A stretch of DNA of 64,000 nucleotides from a virus. Under the pieces are notes generated by a model. The model was not told the origin of the DNA. It was given only the letters and a program-made list of their open reading frames with translations, and ran no database searches. The position numbers and the translations under genes were made by a program. The stretch is taken from positions 39,537-103,536 of the IMG/VR virus record IMGVR_UViG_3300023108_001277; one strand, written 5' to 3'. Numbering within the stretch: the stretch's first letter is position 1; each line of letters opens with the position of its first letter. Below, piece after piece: positions 42,924 through 50,343 of the stretch.

Positions 42924-42928
42924 TTACA

Positions 42929-43516
42929 ATGCACAGAACAGGCTTTGTAATAGGGAACGGAACGTCCCGCAAAAAATTTGATCTTAATAAACTTGTTGAT
43001 AAAGGTATAATGTATGCCTGCAATGCCGTTTATCGCGAGTTTTTACCCAACGTATTAATAGCAGTTGACCCTAAGATGGTACATGAAATAGTTGCTAAAC
43101 GAGCACAATTCGACACAGAAGTATGGACCAACTATAACAAAGCATACGAAACATATGTTGGTTTAAATTACTTTAATCCGAGCAAAGGATGGAGCAGTGG
43201 ACCAACAGCATTGAATAAAGCCTGCACTGATGGCTGTCAAACTATCTATATTTTAGGGTTTGATTATGTTGGTTTAGAAGGCGGTAAGCGAGTAAACAAC
43301 ATTTATGCAGGATCACCCAACTACAAAGGCGCACACGAGCCTGCAACCTACTATGGAAACTGGTTAAGACAAACAGAAACCATACTAAAAGCACACTCTA
43401 GCACTAGTTTTGTACGTGTTATAACAAAGAAATGTTATAATCCTAACAATTTTGCACCGTATAGCAACTACAAAACTATCACTTATAAAGAATTCGAAAA
43501 CATATTAGATAAGTAA
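42929..43516 (+). CDS. Hypothetical Rossmann-like protein (MptE/DUF115-like look), 195 aa
   Basis: The start HRTGFVIGNGTSRKKFDLNK has the GNGxS loop of DUF115/MptE-like and some glycosyltransferase-related proteins. Next come MYACNAVYREFLPNVLIAVD and SSGPTALNKACTDGCQTIYI, and then ILGFDYVGLEG. The alternation of strands and helices with a GxGxS loop and a later Asp suggests a nucleotide- or sugar-nucleotide-binding Rossmann fold. The real substrate is unknown, and the gene is an odd guest between portal and prohead core genes. A rho-independent terminator follows. Fold assignment is tentative. Confidence 0.5.
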   Translation: MHRTGFVIGNGTSRKKFDLNKLVDKGIMYACNAVYREFLPNVLIAVDPKMVHEIVAKRAQFDTEVWTNYNKAYETYVGLNYFNPSKGWSSGPTALNKACTDGCQTIYILGFDYVGLEGGKRVNNIYAGSPNYKGAHEPATYYGNWLRQTETILKAHSSTSFVRVITKKCYNPNNFAPYSNYKTITYKEFENILDK

Positions 43517-43550
43517 TATTGATAAAACTAGCGTTTTTCGGCCTATTTGT

Positions 43551-43571
43551 ACCGGTAAAACTGGTTTTTTT
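43551..43571 (+). terminator. Rho-independent terminator after the 195-aa gene
   Basis: ACCGG-TAAAA-CTGGT followed by a run of seven T. The stem has one G-U pair. It separates the portal transcript from the prohead core genes. Confidence 0.65.
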
Positions 43572-43578
43572 GTAAATA
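43571..43578 (+). promoter_or_regulatory. Late-promoter-like TGTAAATA for the prohead genes
   Basis: It lies directly after the terminator and 45 bases before the ATG at 43624, which has a good AGGAGAT ribosome site. It is the likely start of the transcript covering the core, protease, scaffold and capsid genes. Confidence 0.45.
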
Positions 43579-43623
43579 TATTATGACAGCCTTGCCAATT
43601 AACAAACTAAAGGAGATAAGAAG

Positions 43624-44493
43624 ATGTCTGATAAAACTAAATTTGAACAGTTATTAGACTTGCTTGTCAACGAAGAGCAGGATAAAGCCGAGTCTTTATT
43701 CCATGATATCGTTGTAGAGAAGTCAAAAGAAATTTATCAAGGATTAATTGAATCTGATGAATCAGAAAAGGAAGACGAAGTTGAAGAGTCTACTGAAGAA
43801 AAAGAAGATGAAGTAGAGGAATCAGTTGAGGAAGTTGCTGAAGCATCAGACGATGAAGAAGAACAAACAGATGAGTCATTTGACGAAGAATCAGTTGAAG
43901 AAGTAGGCGGAGATGCCGCTGACGACATGATTGATGACGTTGAAGCAGGTGACGAACCTGAAATGGATATGGGTGATGAAGAAGATCACCACGCTGACAT
44001 GGGTGGAAACGAAGAACTTGAAGATCGTGTTGTTGACTTAGAAGACGCACTTGATGATCTTAAAGCAGAATTTGAAGCCATGATGGGCGACAACGGCGGA
44101 GAAGAAGGTGAAGACGAAGCACCTGAAGCCGACGAAGAAGAATCAGAAGAAGCCGAAGAAGCAATTGAAGCACCATTTGAAGCAACAGAAGAAGATGGTG
44201 AAGAAGTTGAAGAGGGTGCAAAAAGTAAATCCGCTGGCGAAACCATGAGAGAATATGTTGAAAAGGTTTCTGCACCATCGAATTCAGAAGGCGCTGATAA
44301 CACTACGAGTCCTGTAGCATCGAAAGGTGGTAAAGACTCAGGTGCTAATGGTAAAAACATTGCACAAAGTGGTGAAGAAAAGGGCGGTAGTGCTCCAAAA
44401 GTTAAGGACATGGGAAAATCTTTCGAGAATGAACCAGGTGCTAACGCGGGGGACTCTTTTAAGAAAGCATCTGCACCAAAGAGTGCTGAATAA
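43624..44493 (+). CDS. Very acidic prohead core/scaffold protein (gp67/68-like role), 289 aa
   Basis: A short ordered N-terminus (TKFEQLLDLLVNEEQDKAES, SKEIYQGLIE) is followed by about 160 residues dominated by Glu and Asp, with a small helical section (LEDRVVDLEDALDDLKAEFE). It ends in a flexible, serine/glycine/lysine-rich tail. Strongly acidic core proteins lie just before gp21 in T4-like phages and are digested by the gp21 protease in the prohead. Position and composition fit this role, but homology to T4 gp67 or gp68 cannot be claimed. A good ribosome site (AGGAGAT) precedes the ATG. Confidence 0.65.
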   Translation: MSDKTKFEQLLDLLVNEEQDKAESLFHDIVVEKSKEIYQGLIESDESEKEDEVEESTEEKEDEVEESVEEVAEASDDEEEQTDESFDEESVEEVGGDAADDMIDDVEAGDEPEMDMGDEEDHHADMGGNEELEDRVVDLEDALDDLKAEFEAMMGDNGGEEGEDEAPEADEEESEEAEEAIEAPFEATEEDGEEVEEGAKSKSAGETMREYVEKVSAPSNSEGADNTTSPVASKGGKDSGANGKNIAQSGEEKGGSAPKVKDMGKSFENEPGANAGDSFKKASAPKSAE

Positions 44494-44512
44494 TTGTTAA
44501 GGAGAAAGCCAC

Positions 44513-45139
44513 ATGGCTTACTTACGTGAGAATTTGACATTCGACCAAGCACAGGTCACCCTTGAGTCAAAGGGAGATGGAGATAGCAAGGATCTCTATC
44601 TTAAAGGCATCTGTATTCAGGGTGGTGTCAAAAACGCTAACCAGCGTGTGTACCCTGTTTCCGAGATAGGCAACGCTGTTAAAACACTCAAGGATCAAAT
44701 CTCAGGCGGTTATTCTGTACTAGGTGAAGTAGATCACCCAGATGATTTGAAAGTAAATTTGGATCGTGTATCGCATATGATTACTGATATGTGGATGGAT
44801 GGTCCTAACGGGTTTGGCAAGATGAAAATCTTGCCGACTCCCATGGGTAAACTAGTTGAAACTATGTTGCAAAGCGGAGTTAAACTAGGTGTATCCAGCA
44901 GGGGTAGTGGAAATGTTAACGAGTCTAACGGCGAAGTTAGCGATTTCGAAATTATCACGGTAGACGTGGTAGCACAACCTAGTGCCCCAGGTGCATATCC
45001 TACACCAATCTATGAACACATCATGAATACACGAGGTGGTTATAGTGCGTTTAGGACTGCGTCAGAGGTACAACAAGATGCTAAAGCACAAAAGTATCTT
45101 AAAGAAGCAATGCTAAGAGTCATTAAAGGCTTGAAGTAA
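44513..45139 (+). CDS. 21: Prohead protease gp21
   Basis: 208 residues, close to T4 gp21 (212). The catalytic histidine is His75 in LGEVDHPDD and the serine lies in GVSSRGSGNV (Ser128/129), the S78-type serine protease pattern of herpes-like prohead proteases. NQRVYP and FEIITVDVVAQPSAPGAY are further family marks. It cleaves gp22, gp23 and other core proteins after (Leu/Ile)-x-Glu during head maturation. It lies between the acidic core gene and gp22 as in T4. Confidence 0.95.
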   Translation: MAYLRENLTFDQAQVTLESKGDGDSKDLYLKGICIQGGVKNANQRVYPVSEIGNAVKTLKDQISGGYSVLGEVDHPDDLKVNLDRVSHMITDMWMDGPNGFGKMKILPTPMGKLVETMLQSGVKLGVSSRGSGNVNESNGEVSDFEIITVDVVAQPSAPGAYPTPIYEHIMNTRGGYSAFRTASEVQQDAKAQKYLKEAMLRVIKGLK

Positions 45140-45155
45140 TATTAGGAGAAACACG

Positions 45156-46241
45156 ATGAGTGATGTTTTTAATAAACTTTTTGAAACTGGAATTATCAGT
45201 GAAGAGGTCAAAGACCAAATTACTGGTGCTTGGGACGAAAAGATTAAAGAACACCGTGATAGTGTGACTGCTGAACTACGTGAAGAATTTGCAAATCGCT
45301 ACGAGCATGACAAACAAAACATGGTTGAAGCAATTGATCGCATGGTTTCCGAGCGTTTGGAATCAGAAATTTCTGAGTTTTCTGAAGATAAGAAGGCACT
45401 TGCAGAAGCAAGAGTTGAATATAAGAAGAAAGTTTCAGAGCATTCTGAGAAATTGCAAGAGTTTATGCTCAAGCAATTGACCAAAGAAATTGCAGAGTTA
45501 AATGAAGACCGTCAAAAAGTCACAGAAAACTTTGTAAAACTCGAAGACTTTGTAGTTAAAGCACTTGCAAAAGAAATCAACGAGTTTGCAGTTGACAAAA
45601 GAGATCTTGCTGAAACTAAGGTTAAACTTGTTAAAGAAGCAAAATCAAAATTCAATGAACTTAAATCTAAGTTTGTTGCTAAGTCCGCTAAAGTGGTTGA
45701 GGACGCTGTTAACACTAAGTTGGCAGAAGAAATCAAACAACTCAAAGAAGACATCACGGCTTCTAGAGAAAACCACTTTGGTAGAAAAATCTTCGAAGCG
45801 TTTGCTAATGAATATGGTTCATCTTACTTAAATGAGAAATCAGAAACTGCGAAGTTAATGAAACTTGTTTCAGAGAAAGACGAAGCGTTAGCAGAGGCTA
45901 AGAAAGCCATCACAGAGAAGGAAACTCTTGTTGAGTCTAAGGAAGCAGAAATTACTGCGGCTAAAGACAAAGCAGAAAGAGTAGCAGTGATGAATGAGTT
46001 GCTATCTCCATTGGGTAAAGACAAAAAAGAAATTATGTCTGAACTTTTGGAGTCGGTGCAAACTAATAAGTTGCACACAGCGTTTGAGAAGTATCTACCA
46101 GCAGTGATGGAAGATAAGGCTCCAAAAGTTAAAAAGGCGTTAAACGAAGGCGTTGAAATCACAGGCAATAAAGAAAACACAATTAAGGAAGATACTACTT
46201 CAAACTTAATTGAACTCCGCAGATTAGCGGGATTAAACTAA
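45156..46241 (+). CDS. 22: Prohead core scaffold protein gp22
   Basis: 361 residues, almost all helical coiled coil (FSEDKKALAEARVEYKKK, HSEKLQEFMLKQLTKEIAE, LNEDRQKVTENFVKLEDFVV). The three similar segments look like internal repeats of about 45 residues between positions 70 and 190. Several LAE-A sites fit the gp21 cleavage rule, as expected for a scaffold that is destroyed after assembly. The C-terminus ends LIELRRLAGLN, a conserved ending of gp22 in marine T4-like phages. It lies directly before gp23. Confidence 0.93.
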   Translation: MSDVFNKLFETGIISEEVKDQITGAWDEKIKEHRDSVTAELREEFANRYEHDKQNMVEAIDRMVSERLESEISEFSEDKKALAEARVEYKKKVSEHSEKLQEFMLKQLTKEIAELNEDRQKVTENFVKLEDFVVKALAKEINEFAVDKRDLAETKVKLVKEAKSKFNELKSKFVAKSAKVVEDAVNTKLAEEIKQLKEDITASRENHFGRKIFEAFANEYGSSYLNEKSETAKLMKLVSEKDEALAEAKKAITEKETLVESKEAEITAAKDKAERVAVMNELLSPLGKDKKEIMSELLESVQTNKLHTAFEKYLPAVMEDKAPKVKKALNEGVEITGNKENTIKEDTTSNLIELRRLAGLN

Positions 46242-46258
46242 AAAGGAGAGACAAAAAA

Positions 46259-47431
46259 ATGTCAGAAAATATCAACAACAACTGGCAGGAAACCAAAGAA
46301 GCACTTTTAGAAGGCCTTCAAGGTTCTAAAAAAGGTGTTATGGATGTCACTCTCGAGAACACTCGCAAGTATCTCGCTGAGGCGGCAACCGCTGGGGCAA
46401 CTTCCGCAGGGAACGTAGCAACTCTAAACAGAGTTATCCTTCCAGTAATTAGACGTGTTATGCCAACTACAATCGCTAACGAGATTGTTGGTGTACAACC
46501 AATGACTGGACCTGTAGCACAGATCCACACACTAAGAGTACGTTATGCTGAAACTTTCGATTCTGCAACAGCAGGCGAAGAAGCACTTTCACCATTTAAA
46601 ATTGCTGAAGGTTATTCAGGTAATGCAACTACTAATGCGGCAGATGCGACTGCAACATTAGAAGGTTCTGCAGGTAAAAAGTTAAGCATTCAAATCTTAA
46701 AACAAGCAGTAGAAGCGAAAACTCGTAAACTATCTGCTCGTTGGACATTTGAAGCGGCTCAAGATGCTCAAGCACAGCAAGGCATCGACGTAGAGGCTGA
46801 AATCATGGCGGCTTTAGCACAAGAAATTACTGCTGAAATCGATCAAGAGATCATCCAATCACTTCGTTCATTAGCATCAGTTGAAGAAACTTACGACCAA
46901 GCAGGCGTAAGTGGTACTGCAACTTTCGTTGGTGACGAACACGCGGCTTTAGCAGTTCAAATTAACAGAGTTGCTAACAAAATTGCTCAACGTACACGTA
47001 GAGGCGCAGGAAACTTTGCAGTGGTTTCAAACCAAGCATTGACAATCCTACAGTCTGCTACAACTTCTGCGTTCGCAAGAACAACTGAAGGTACTTTTGA
47101 AGGCCCAACAAACACTAAGTATGTTGGTACTTTAAATAACTCTATGAGAGTTTACGTTGACGCTTACTTGGCTGATTCAGGTCAAGATGCTAACCAAGTG
47201 CTTGTTGGATATAAAGGTTCATCAGAAGCAGATGCGGCGGCATTCTACTGCCCATACATTCCGCTAATGTCTTCAGGTGTTGTTTTAGATCCATCAACTT
47301 TCGAACCAGTTGTGTCATTTATGACTAGATATGGTTATGTAGAGTTGACAAACACTGCATCTTCACTAGGTAATGCGGCTGACTACCTTGGTAAAGTACA
47401 AATTACTTCTGCCAACGTATCATTCTCTTAA
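46259..47431 (+). CDS. 23: Major capsid protein gp23
   Basis: 390 residues. LPVIRRVMPTTIANEIVGVQ with PMTGPVAQIHTLRVRY is the gp23 signature; later come RKLSARWTFEAAQDAQAQQG, IDQEIIQSLRSLA, YVGTLNNSMRVYVDAY and FEPVVSFMTRYGYVELTN. It is clearly shorter than T4 gp23 (521). A likely gp21 cut is Leu39-Ala40-Glu41|Ala42, which would remove a 41-residue propeptide instead of the 65 of T4. It is followed by a strong terminator, which suits a very highly expressed last gene of the head operon. Confidence 0.96.
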   Translation: MSENINNNWQETKEALLEGLQGSKKGVMDVTLENTRKYLAEAATAGATSAGNVATLNRVILPVIRRVMPTTIANEIVGVQPMTGPVAQIHTLRVRYAETFDSATAGEEALSPFKIAEGYSGNATTNAADATATLEGSAGKKLSIQILKQAVEAKTRKLSARWTFEAAQDAQAQQGIDVEAEIMAALAQEITAEIDQEIIQSLRSLASVEETYDQAGVSGTATFVGDEHAALAVQINRVANKIAQRTRRGAGNFAVVSNQALTILQSATTSAFARTTEGTFEGPTNTKYVGTLNNSMRVYVDAYLADSGQDANQVLVGYKGSSEADAAAFYCPYIPLMSSGVVLDPSTFEPVVSFMTRYGYVELTNTASSLGNAADYLGKVQITSANVSFS

Positions 47432-47451
47432 TATCTAGTATTAGAGGAATT

Positions 47452-47481
47452 AAAAAGGGCGGCTTAGGTCGCCCTTTTTTT
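47452..47481 (+). terminator. Strong rho-independent terminator after gp23
   Basis: The stem GGGCGGC/GTCGCCC (one G-U pair, TTAG loop) is flanked by five A upstream and six to seven T downstream. It is a textbook bidirectional-looking terminator. Confidence 0.9.
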
Positions 47482-47485
47482 ACGA

Positions 47486-47493
47486 CTTAAATA
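47486..47493 (+). promoter_or_regulatory. Late-promoter-like CTTAAATA, 5 nt before the ATG at 47499
   Basis: CTTAAATA-CAGTT-ATG comes straight after the gp23 terminator. Since there is no room for a leader, the gene must be made from a leaderless mRNA or by readthrough. Confidence 0.55.
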
Positions 47494-47498
47494 CAGTT

Positions 47499-47774
47499 AT
47501 GAAAGAATTAGAAATTTCATTAGACTGGAAAGACATTGAACAAGAACTTAGAGAGTTAACTAAGACTGCTCCTGAGTTTAAATTTAATGTTATTAAGTTT
47601 TGTTCAAGCATAGGAAGAGAAGTTAGAAAACTATCTGATATAGAAATAGAAATCCGTAGAAGACCAACAGACAGTTTACAACTTAAACACAAAGAAAAAG
47701 CACGTGAAATAAACGATGCAATAAAATTGTTCTCACAAACACACTTATTACACCTGTTTAGCAGGGTTGACTAA
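47499..47774 (+). CDS. Small conserved hypothetical protein after gp23 (91 aa)
   Basis: A mostly helical, charged protein (SLDWKDIEQELRELTKTAPE, IGREVRKLSDIEIEIRRRP, SLQLKHKEKAREINDAIKLF). No domain is recognised. It is isolated between a terminator and a late promoter, so it forms its own small transcript. The ATG has no Shine-Dalgarno sequence but a late box exactly 5 bases upstream. Possibly a small head or regulatory protein; the function is unknown. Confidence 0.6.
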   Translation: MKELEISLDWKDIEQELRELTKTAPEFKFNVIKFCSSIGREVRKLSDIEIEIRRRPTDSLQLKHKEKAREINDAIKLFSQTHLLHLFSRVD

Positions 47775-47777
47775 ATA
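47771..47777 (+). promoter_or_regulatory. Late promoter CTAAATA for the 148-aa virion gene
   Basis: GACTAAATAC overlaps the stop codon of the preceding gene. The same GACTAAATA context appears at 48385 and 50233. The start codon is 103 bases downstream. Confidence 0.6.
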
Positions 47778-47879
47778 CATTGTCAGATATGTTCCATTTG
47801 AAGTAATGGACTTATGCAGTATTAAACCCACTGCGTACCGGATAGAACCCGGATCGGACTTCTAAAAAGGAGAAAACAA
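47778..47879 (+). promoter_or_regulatory. Structured 5' leader of the 148-aa virion gene
   Basis: Three hairpins follow each other: TCCATT/AATGGA (47793-47810), GCAGT/ACTGC (47816-47834) and CCGG/CCGG (47838-47852). AAAAAGGAGA then gives the ribosome site. Such a leader could stabilise the mRNA or tune translation; no known riboswitch is recognised. Confidence 0.4.
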
Positions 47880-48326
47880 ATGGGTAGACCACTTAATAAA
47901 AGATACTTCGGCGAACCTACTGCGGGCGGAAATGAAATCAAAGTTGATTTTCACAACGGCACTAGTGTAGTTGAAGGACATATTGTAAAACAAAAAGGTA
48001 GCAAAAAGTTTGTAGTAGCAGAAATTGGTGCTTCAGACACTGAATACACTTGTACATTAACAACTGGTAAACTAATGTCAGCACTAGCGGCTGGTGAAAT
48101 GGGTATCACGTTTAAAATGGACGATTCTGAAACTTATCAAGTTTCTAAAATTTCAGGTCGTAAAGCAACACTAGTTGCTCCAGACGGTACAGGTTCTAAC
48201 GCATATGATGGTAAGTCAGTGCCATGGAACTTTAGCACATCACTAGTAGATGGCGCGGCACAAGTTGAAGAGGCTGGTGACGATGACGCGGCTGGTGTTG
48301 ATGACGACGATTTTACTAACGCATAA
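47880..48326 (+). CDS. Small virion protein, capsid-decoration-like (148 aa)
   Basis: It starts MGRPLNKRYFGEPTAGGNEI, a start shared by a conserved small structural protein of marine T4-like phages. The body is beta-rich (GTSVVEGHIVKQKGSKKFVV, TYQVSKISGRKATLVAPDG) and the C-terminus is very acidic (EEAGDDDAAGVDDDDF). A capsid surface or decoration role is plausible because it follows gp23 closely and is under its own late promoter with a strong AAGGAGA ribosome site, but this is inference. A terminator follows. Confidence 0.6.
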   Translation: MGRPLNKRYFGEPTAGGNEIKVDFHNGTSVVEGHIVKQKGSKKFVVAEIGASDTEYTCTLTTGKLMSALAAGEMGITFKMDDSETYQVSKISGRKATLVAPDGTGSNAYDGKSVPWNFSTSLVDGAAQVEEAGDDDAAGVDDDDFTNA

Positions 48327-48354
48327 TCGTAGTTTTTACCAAAACTTGGAGAGA

Positions 48355-48377
48355 GGGCAAATTCGCTTTGCCCTTTT
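48355..48377 (+). terminator. Rho-independent terminator after the 148-aa gene
   Basis: GGGCAAA-TTCGC-TTTGCCC followed by TTTTCTCTT. A seven-base perfect stem; the flanking GAGA/TCTC could extend it. Confidence 0.85.
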
Positions 48378-48384
48378 CTCTTGA

Positions 48385-48391
48385 CTAAATA
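48385..48391 (+). promoter_or_regulatory. Late promoter CTAAATA for the 309-aa gene
   Basis: TTGACTAAATAACACT lies 8 bases after the terminator T-run and 29 bases before the ATG at 48421. Confidence 0.6.
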
Positions 48392-48420
48392 ACACTATAC
48401 TTGTATAGGATTCTAATAGA

Positions 48421-49350
48421 ATGGCAACTGATGTTTTAAAACTCACTGGTGACTACAAAATTACTACCGTAAGTGCGGGAGAAATCACCCTCAATACGGG
48501 CAATAGAAAAGGTACTACAAGAGTCACAGGTAATCTTATTGTTGAAGGTACTACAACTAGTGTAGATACTGAAGAACTTGCAATTGAAGATGCTATCATT
48601 ACGTTAAACAAAAATGAAACAGGAAATGGTGTTTCACTTGGACAAAGCGGTATTGATATTGAAAGAGGAACTGCTGATAACGCAACTATTCTTTGGGATG
48701 ATACACTAAGTTATACTAGACCAAACGGTGGTACTGGCGAAGGTATTTTTACGTTTAAAGTTGGTTCAGGATTAGCCGCAATTAGAACTAATCATATTAG
48801 TACAACAGGCGACGATATTGTTTTCTTAGGCACAAATGCTCCTAACGCAAAACTAAGTGTTAGAGGTACTACTAATTATGAAACAGGCTTAACTGATGAC
48901 GATATTCCAAACGTAAGATATGTTAATAACGCTTTCCAAACTATTAATATTCCACAAATTCAAGCAGATAACACAATCTTTAAAGCAGAAGACATACAAG
49001 AAGGCGATGCTGTATCTAGACTGTTAGGTAAAATTGATAATGTCACAAGAGTAGACATTAGACGTGATATCATGACATTTGGTGATTTAGAGTTTGATGG
49101 TACAACTATTAGACCTACTAATACTAACGAAGATTTAGTTTTACAGTCAAACGGTAGCGGAAATGTAGTTGTTGACGAGGTGTTAACATTACCTACTGCA
49201 AGTGCTACTCCTACTGGTGTTGCAGGGCGTTTAAAAGTCTATGTTGATTCAGAAGGATTCGGTGGAACTGGCCTATTTTTTGTAAATAACAGTACTAGTG
49301 GAGAGGTGACAAGTAAACGAAAAGCCATGCTAATGAGCATGATATTTTAG
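48421..49350 (+). CDS. Fibre-like virion structural protein (309 aa)
   Basis: Beta-rich, with RVTGNLIVEGTTTSVDTEEL and IEDAIITLNKNETGNG, a module widespread in fibre and appendage proteins of marine T4-like phages and present in variant form in the fibre gene at 3784-5619. Near residue 230 is DLEFDGTTIRPTNTNEDLVL, a repeat also found several times in the 1228-residue protein downstream. A perfect 6-bp hairpin (CATGCT/AGCATG, 49326-49341) lies in its last codons. The gene opens a plus-strand cluster of virion genes. Fibre or whisker role is inferred. Confidence 0.65.
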   Translation: MATDVLKLTGDYKITTVSAGEITLNTGNRKGTTRVTGNLIVEGTTTSVDTEELAIEDAIITLNKNETGNGVSLGQSGIDIERGTADNATILWDDTLSYTRPNGGTGEGIFTFKVGSGLAAIRTNHISTTGDDIVFLGTNAPNAKLSVRGTTNYETGLTDDDIPNVRYVNNAFQTINIPQIQADNTIFKAEDIQEGDAVSRLLGKIDNVTRVDIRRDIMTFGDLEFDGTTIRPTNTNEDLVLQSNGSGNVVVDEVLTLPTASATPTGVAGRLKVYVDSEGFGGTGLFFVNNSTSGEVTSKRKAMLMSMIF

Positions 49351-49359
49351 GATAAAGAT

Positions 49360-49704
49360 ATGGCAATAACGAATAGTTTTATAGATGCAACATTAACAAC
49401 AGTATACACATCTACAGGTGAAAATGCTATTACTAGTATGATTTTCTGTAATTATGCTGATGCAGATAACATTCCAGGTGATAATATTCTAACTGATGCT
49501 GACACATATCTTGACGTACACGTTGTACAATCAGGACAAAGTGCAACTGATGTTAACAAAATTTTACATCAGTTAAAAGTTCCAGCAGGTGAAACTTTTA
49601 TCATGGATACTGAAAAGTTTGTAATGGAGTCGGGTGACAAAATCATTTGTCAAACAACATCTCCAGCAACTATTTCAGTCACTATTTCAACAATAGCGGT
49701 GTAA
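49360..49704 (+). CDS. Small beta-rich virion-type protein (114 aa)
   Basis: The compact beta pattern AITNSFIDATLTTVYTSTGE ... LKVPAGETFIMDTEKFVMES ... SVTISTIAV looks like a small jelly-roll or immunoglobulin-like subunit. A second protein with the same plan (start, length, ending in a beta strand) is encoded at 54040-54369, each directly after a fibre-type gene. This suggests two paralogous accessory subunits. No family name is claimed. Confidence 0.55.
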   Translation: MAITNSFIDATLTTVYTSTGENAITSMIFCNYADADNIPGDNILTDADTYLDVHVVQSGQSATDVNKILHQLKVPAGETFIMDTEKFVMESGDKIICQTTSPATISVTISTIAV

Positions 49705-49708
49705 TAAT

Positions 49709-50197
49709 ATGCGTTTTGTAAAACAACAACAGATTAACAGAAAAATGATAGTTGACAAATCAGTGTTTGTTGACATTGACGGCTCTGTAAGTTTCCAAGG
49801 TGCTGTTGGTGGTTTACAACTTGGTACTGGTGATACTAGCCAACGTAGTGGCGCACCTGTTAACGGAACAATTCGTTATAATAGTCAAATTAATGAGATT
49901 GAAGCATATATTAATAATGCTTGGGAAACAATTAGATCTGATCGTCCAGGAAACATTCAAGTTCAAAACTTAGGAACTGGCGATGCCTCTGAAACACAAT
50001 TTGGTGTACTAAGTCCATCACCAGCCGCGGCTGAGAATGTACTTGTACTTGTTGAAAACGTTGTGCAAATTGCAGGTGTAAACTATACTATGACTGTTGA
50101 TGTTAACGGCAACAAATATATTAAGTTTGATTCTCCTGTTCCTTTAGGTAAAGACGTCACCGTTATACACGGCTTCGACGGTAGTATCGTAGGTTAA
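49709..50197 (+). CDS. Fibre-type virion protein (162 aa)
   Basis: VDIDGSVSFQGAVGGLQLGT with SGAPVNGTIRYNSQINEIEA and YINNAWETI is the short 'PVNGTxRYNxxxNxxExYxxxxW' motif that ends the shaft of many tail fibres; the same motif lies near residue 1020 of the 1228-residue protein. A beta-rich C-terminus follows. Probably a small fibre or adaptor protein encoded with its neighbours in one late transcript. Confidence 0.6.
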   Translation: MRFVKQQQINRKMIVDKSVFVDIDGSVSFQGAVGGLQLGTGDTSQRSGAPVNGTIRYNSQINEIEAYINNAWETIRSDRPGNIQVQNLGTGDASETQFGVLSPSPAAAENVLVLVENVVQIAGVNYTMTVDVNGNKYIKFDSPVPLGKDVTVIHGFDGSIVG

Positions 50198-50232
50198 TTT
50201 TAACTACATACTTACGGTTTTTCCAATAAAGA

Positions 50233-50239
50233 CTAAATA
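50233..50239 (+). promoter_or_regulatory. Late promoter CTAAATA (extended CTAAATACTATT)
   Basis: The match to T4 late promoters extends past the box (CTAAATACTATT). It lies 105 bases before the ATG of the 1228-residue gene. Confidence 0.65.
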
Positions 50240-50343
50240 CTATTAATGCAAACTTGACCGTTTAGGTTTGCAGGACAAACAGTGGTTAACCCGCTATGTA
50301 AGGTGGTTAGAGGCACAGGATGCCCGGTTTATAGGAGAACACA
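50240..50343 (+). promoter_or_regulatory. Structured 5' leader of the 1228-aa fibre gene
   Basis: Hairpins TGCAAAC/GTTTGCA (50247-50272), TAACC/GGTTA (50287-50309) and GGCA/TGCC (50312-50324) precede ATAGGAGA and the ATG. The plan (late box, about 100-nt leader with three hairpins, ribosome site) equals that at 47778-47879, although the sequences differ. Confidence 0.4.

Noticed and set aside
43737-44552. Overlapping minus-strand frames opposite the acidic core protein (serine- and leucine-rich)
   Set aside because: They are the mirror of GAA/GAT/GAG repeats of the real acidic gene. The gene on the plus strand has a good ribosome site and lies in the head operon.
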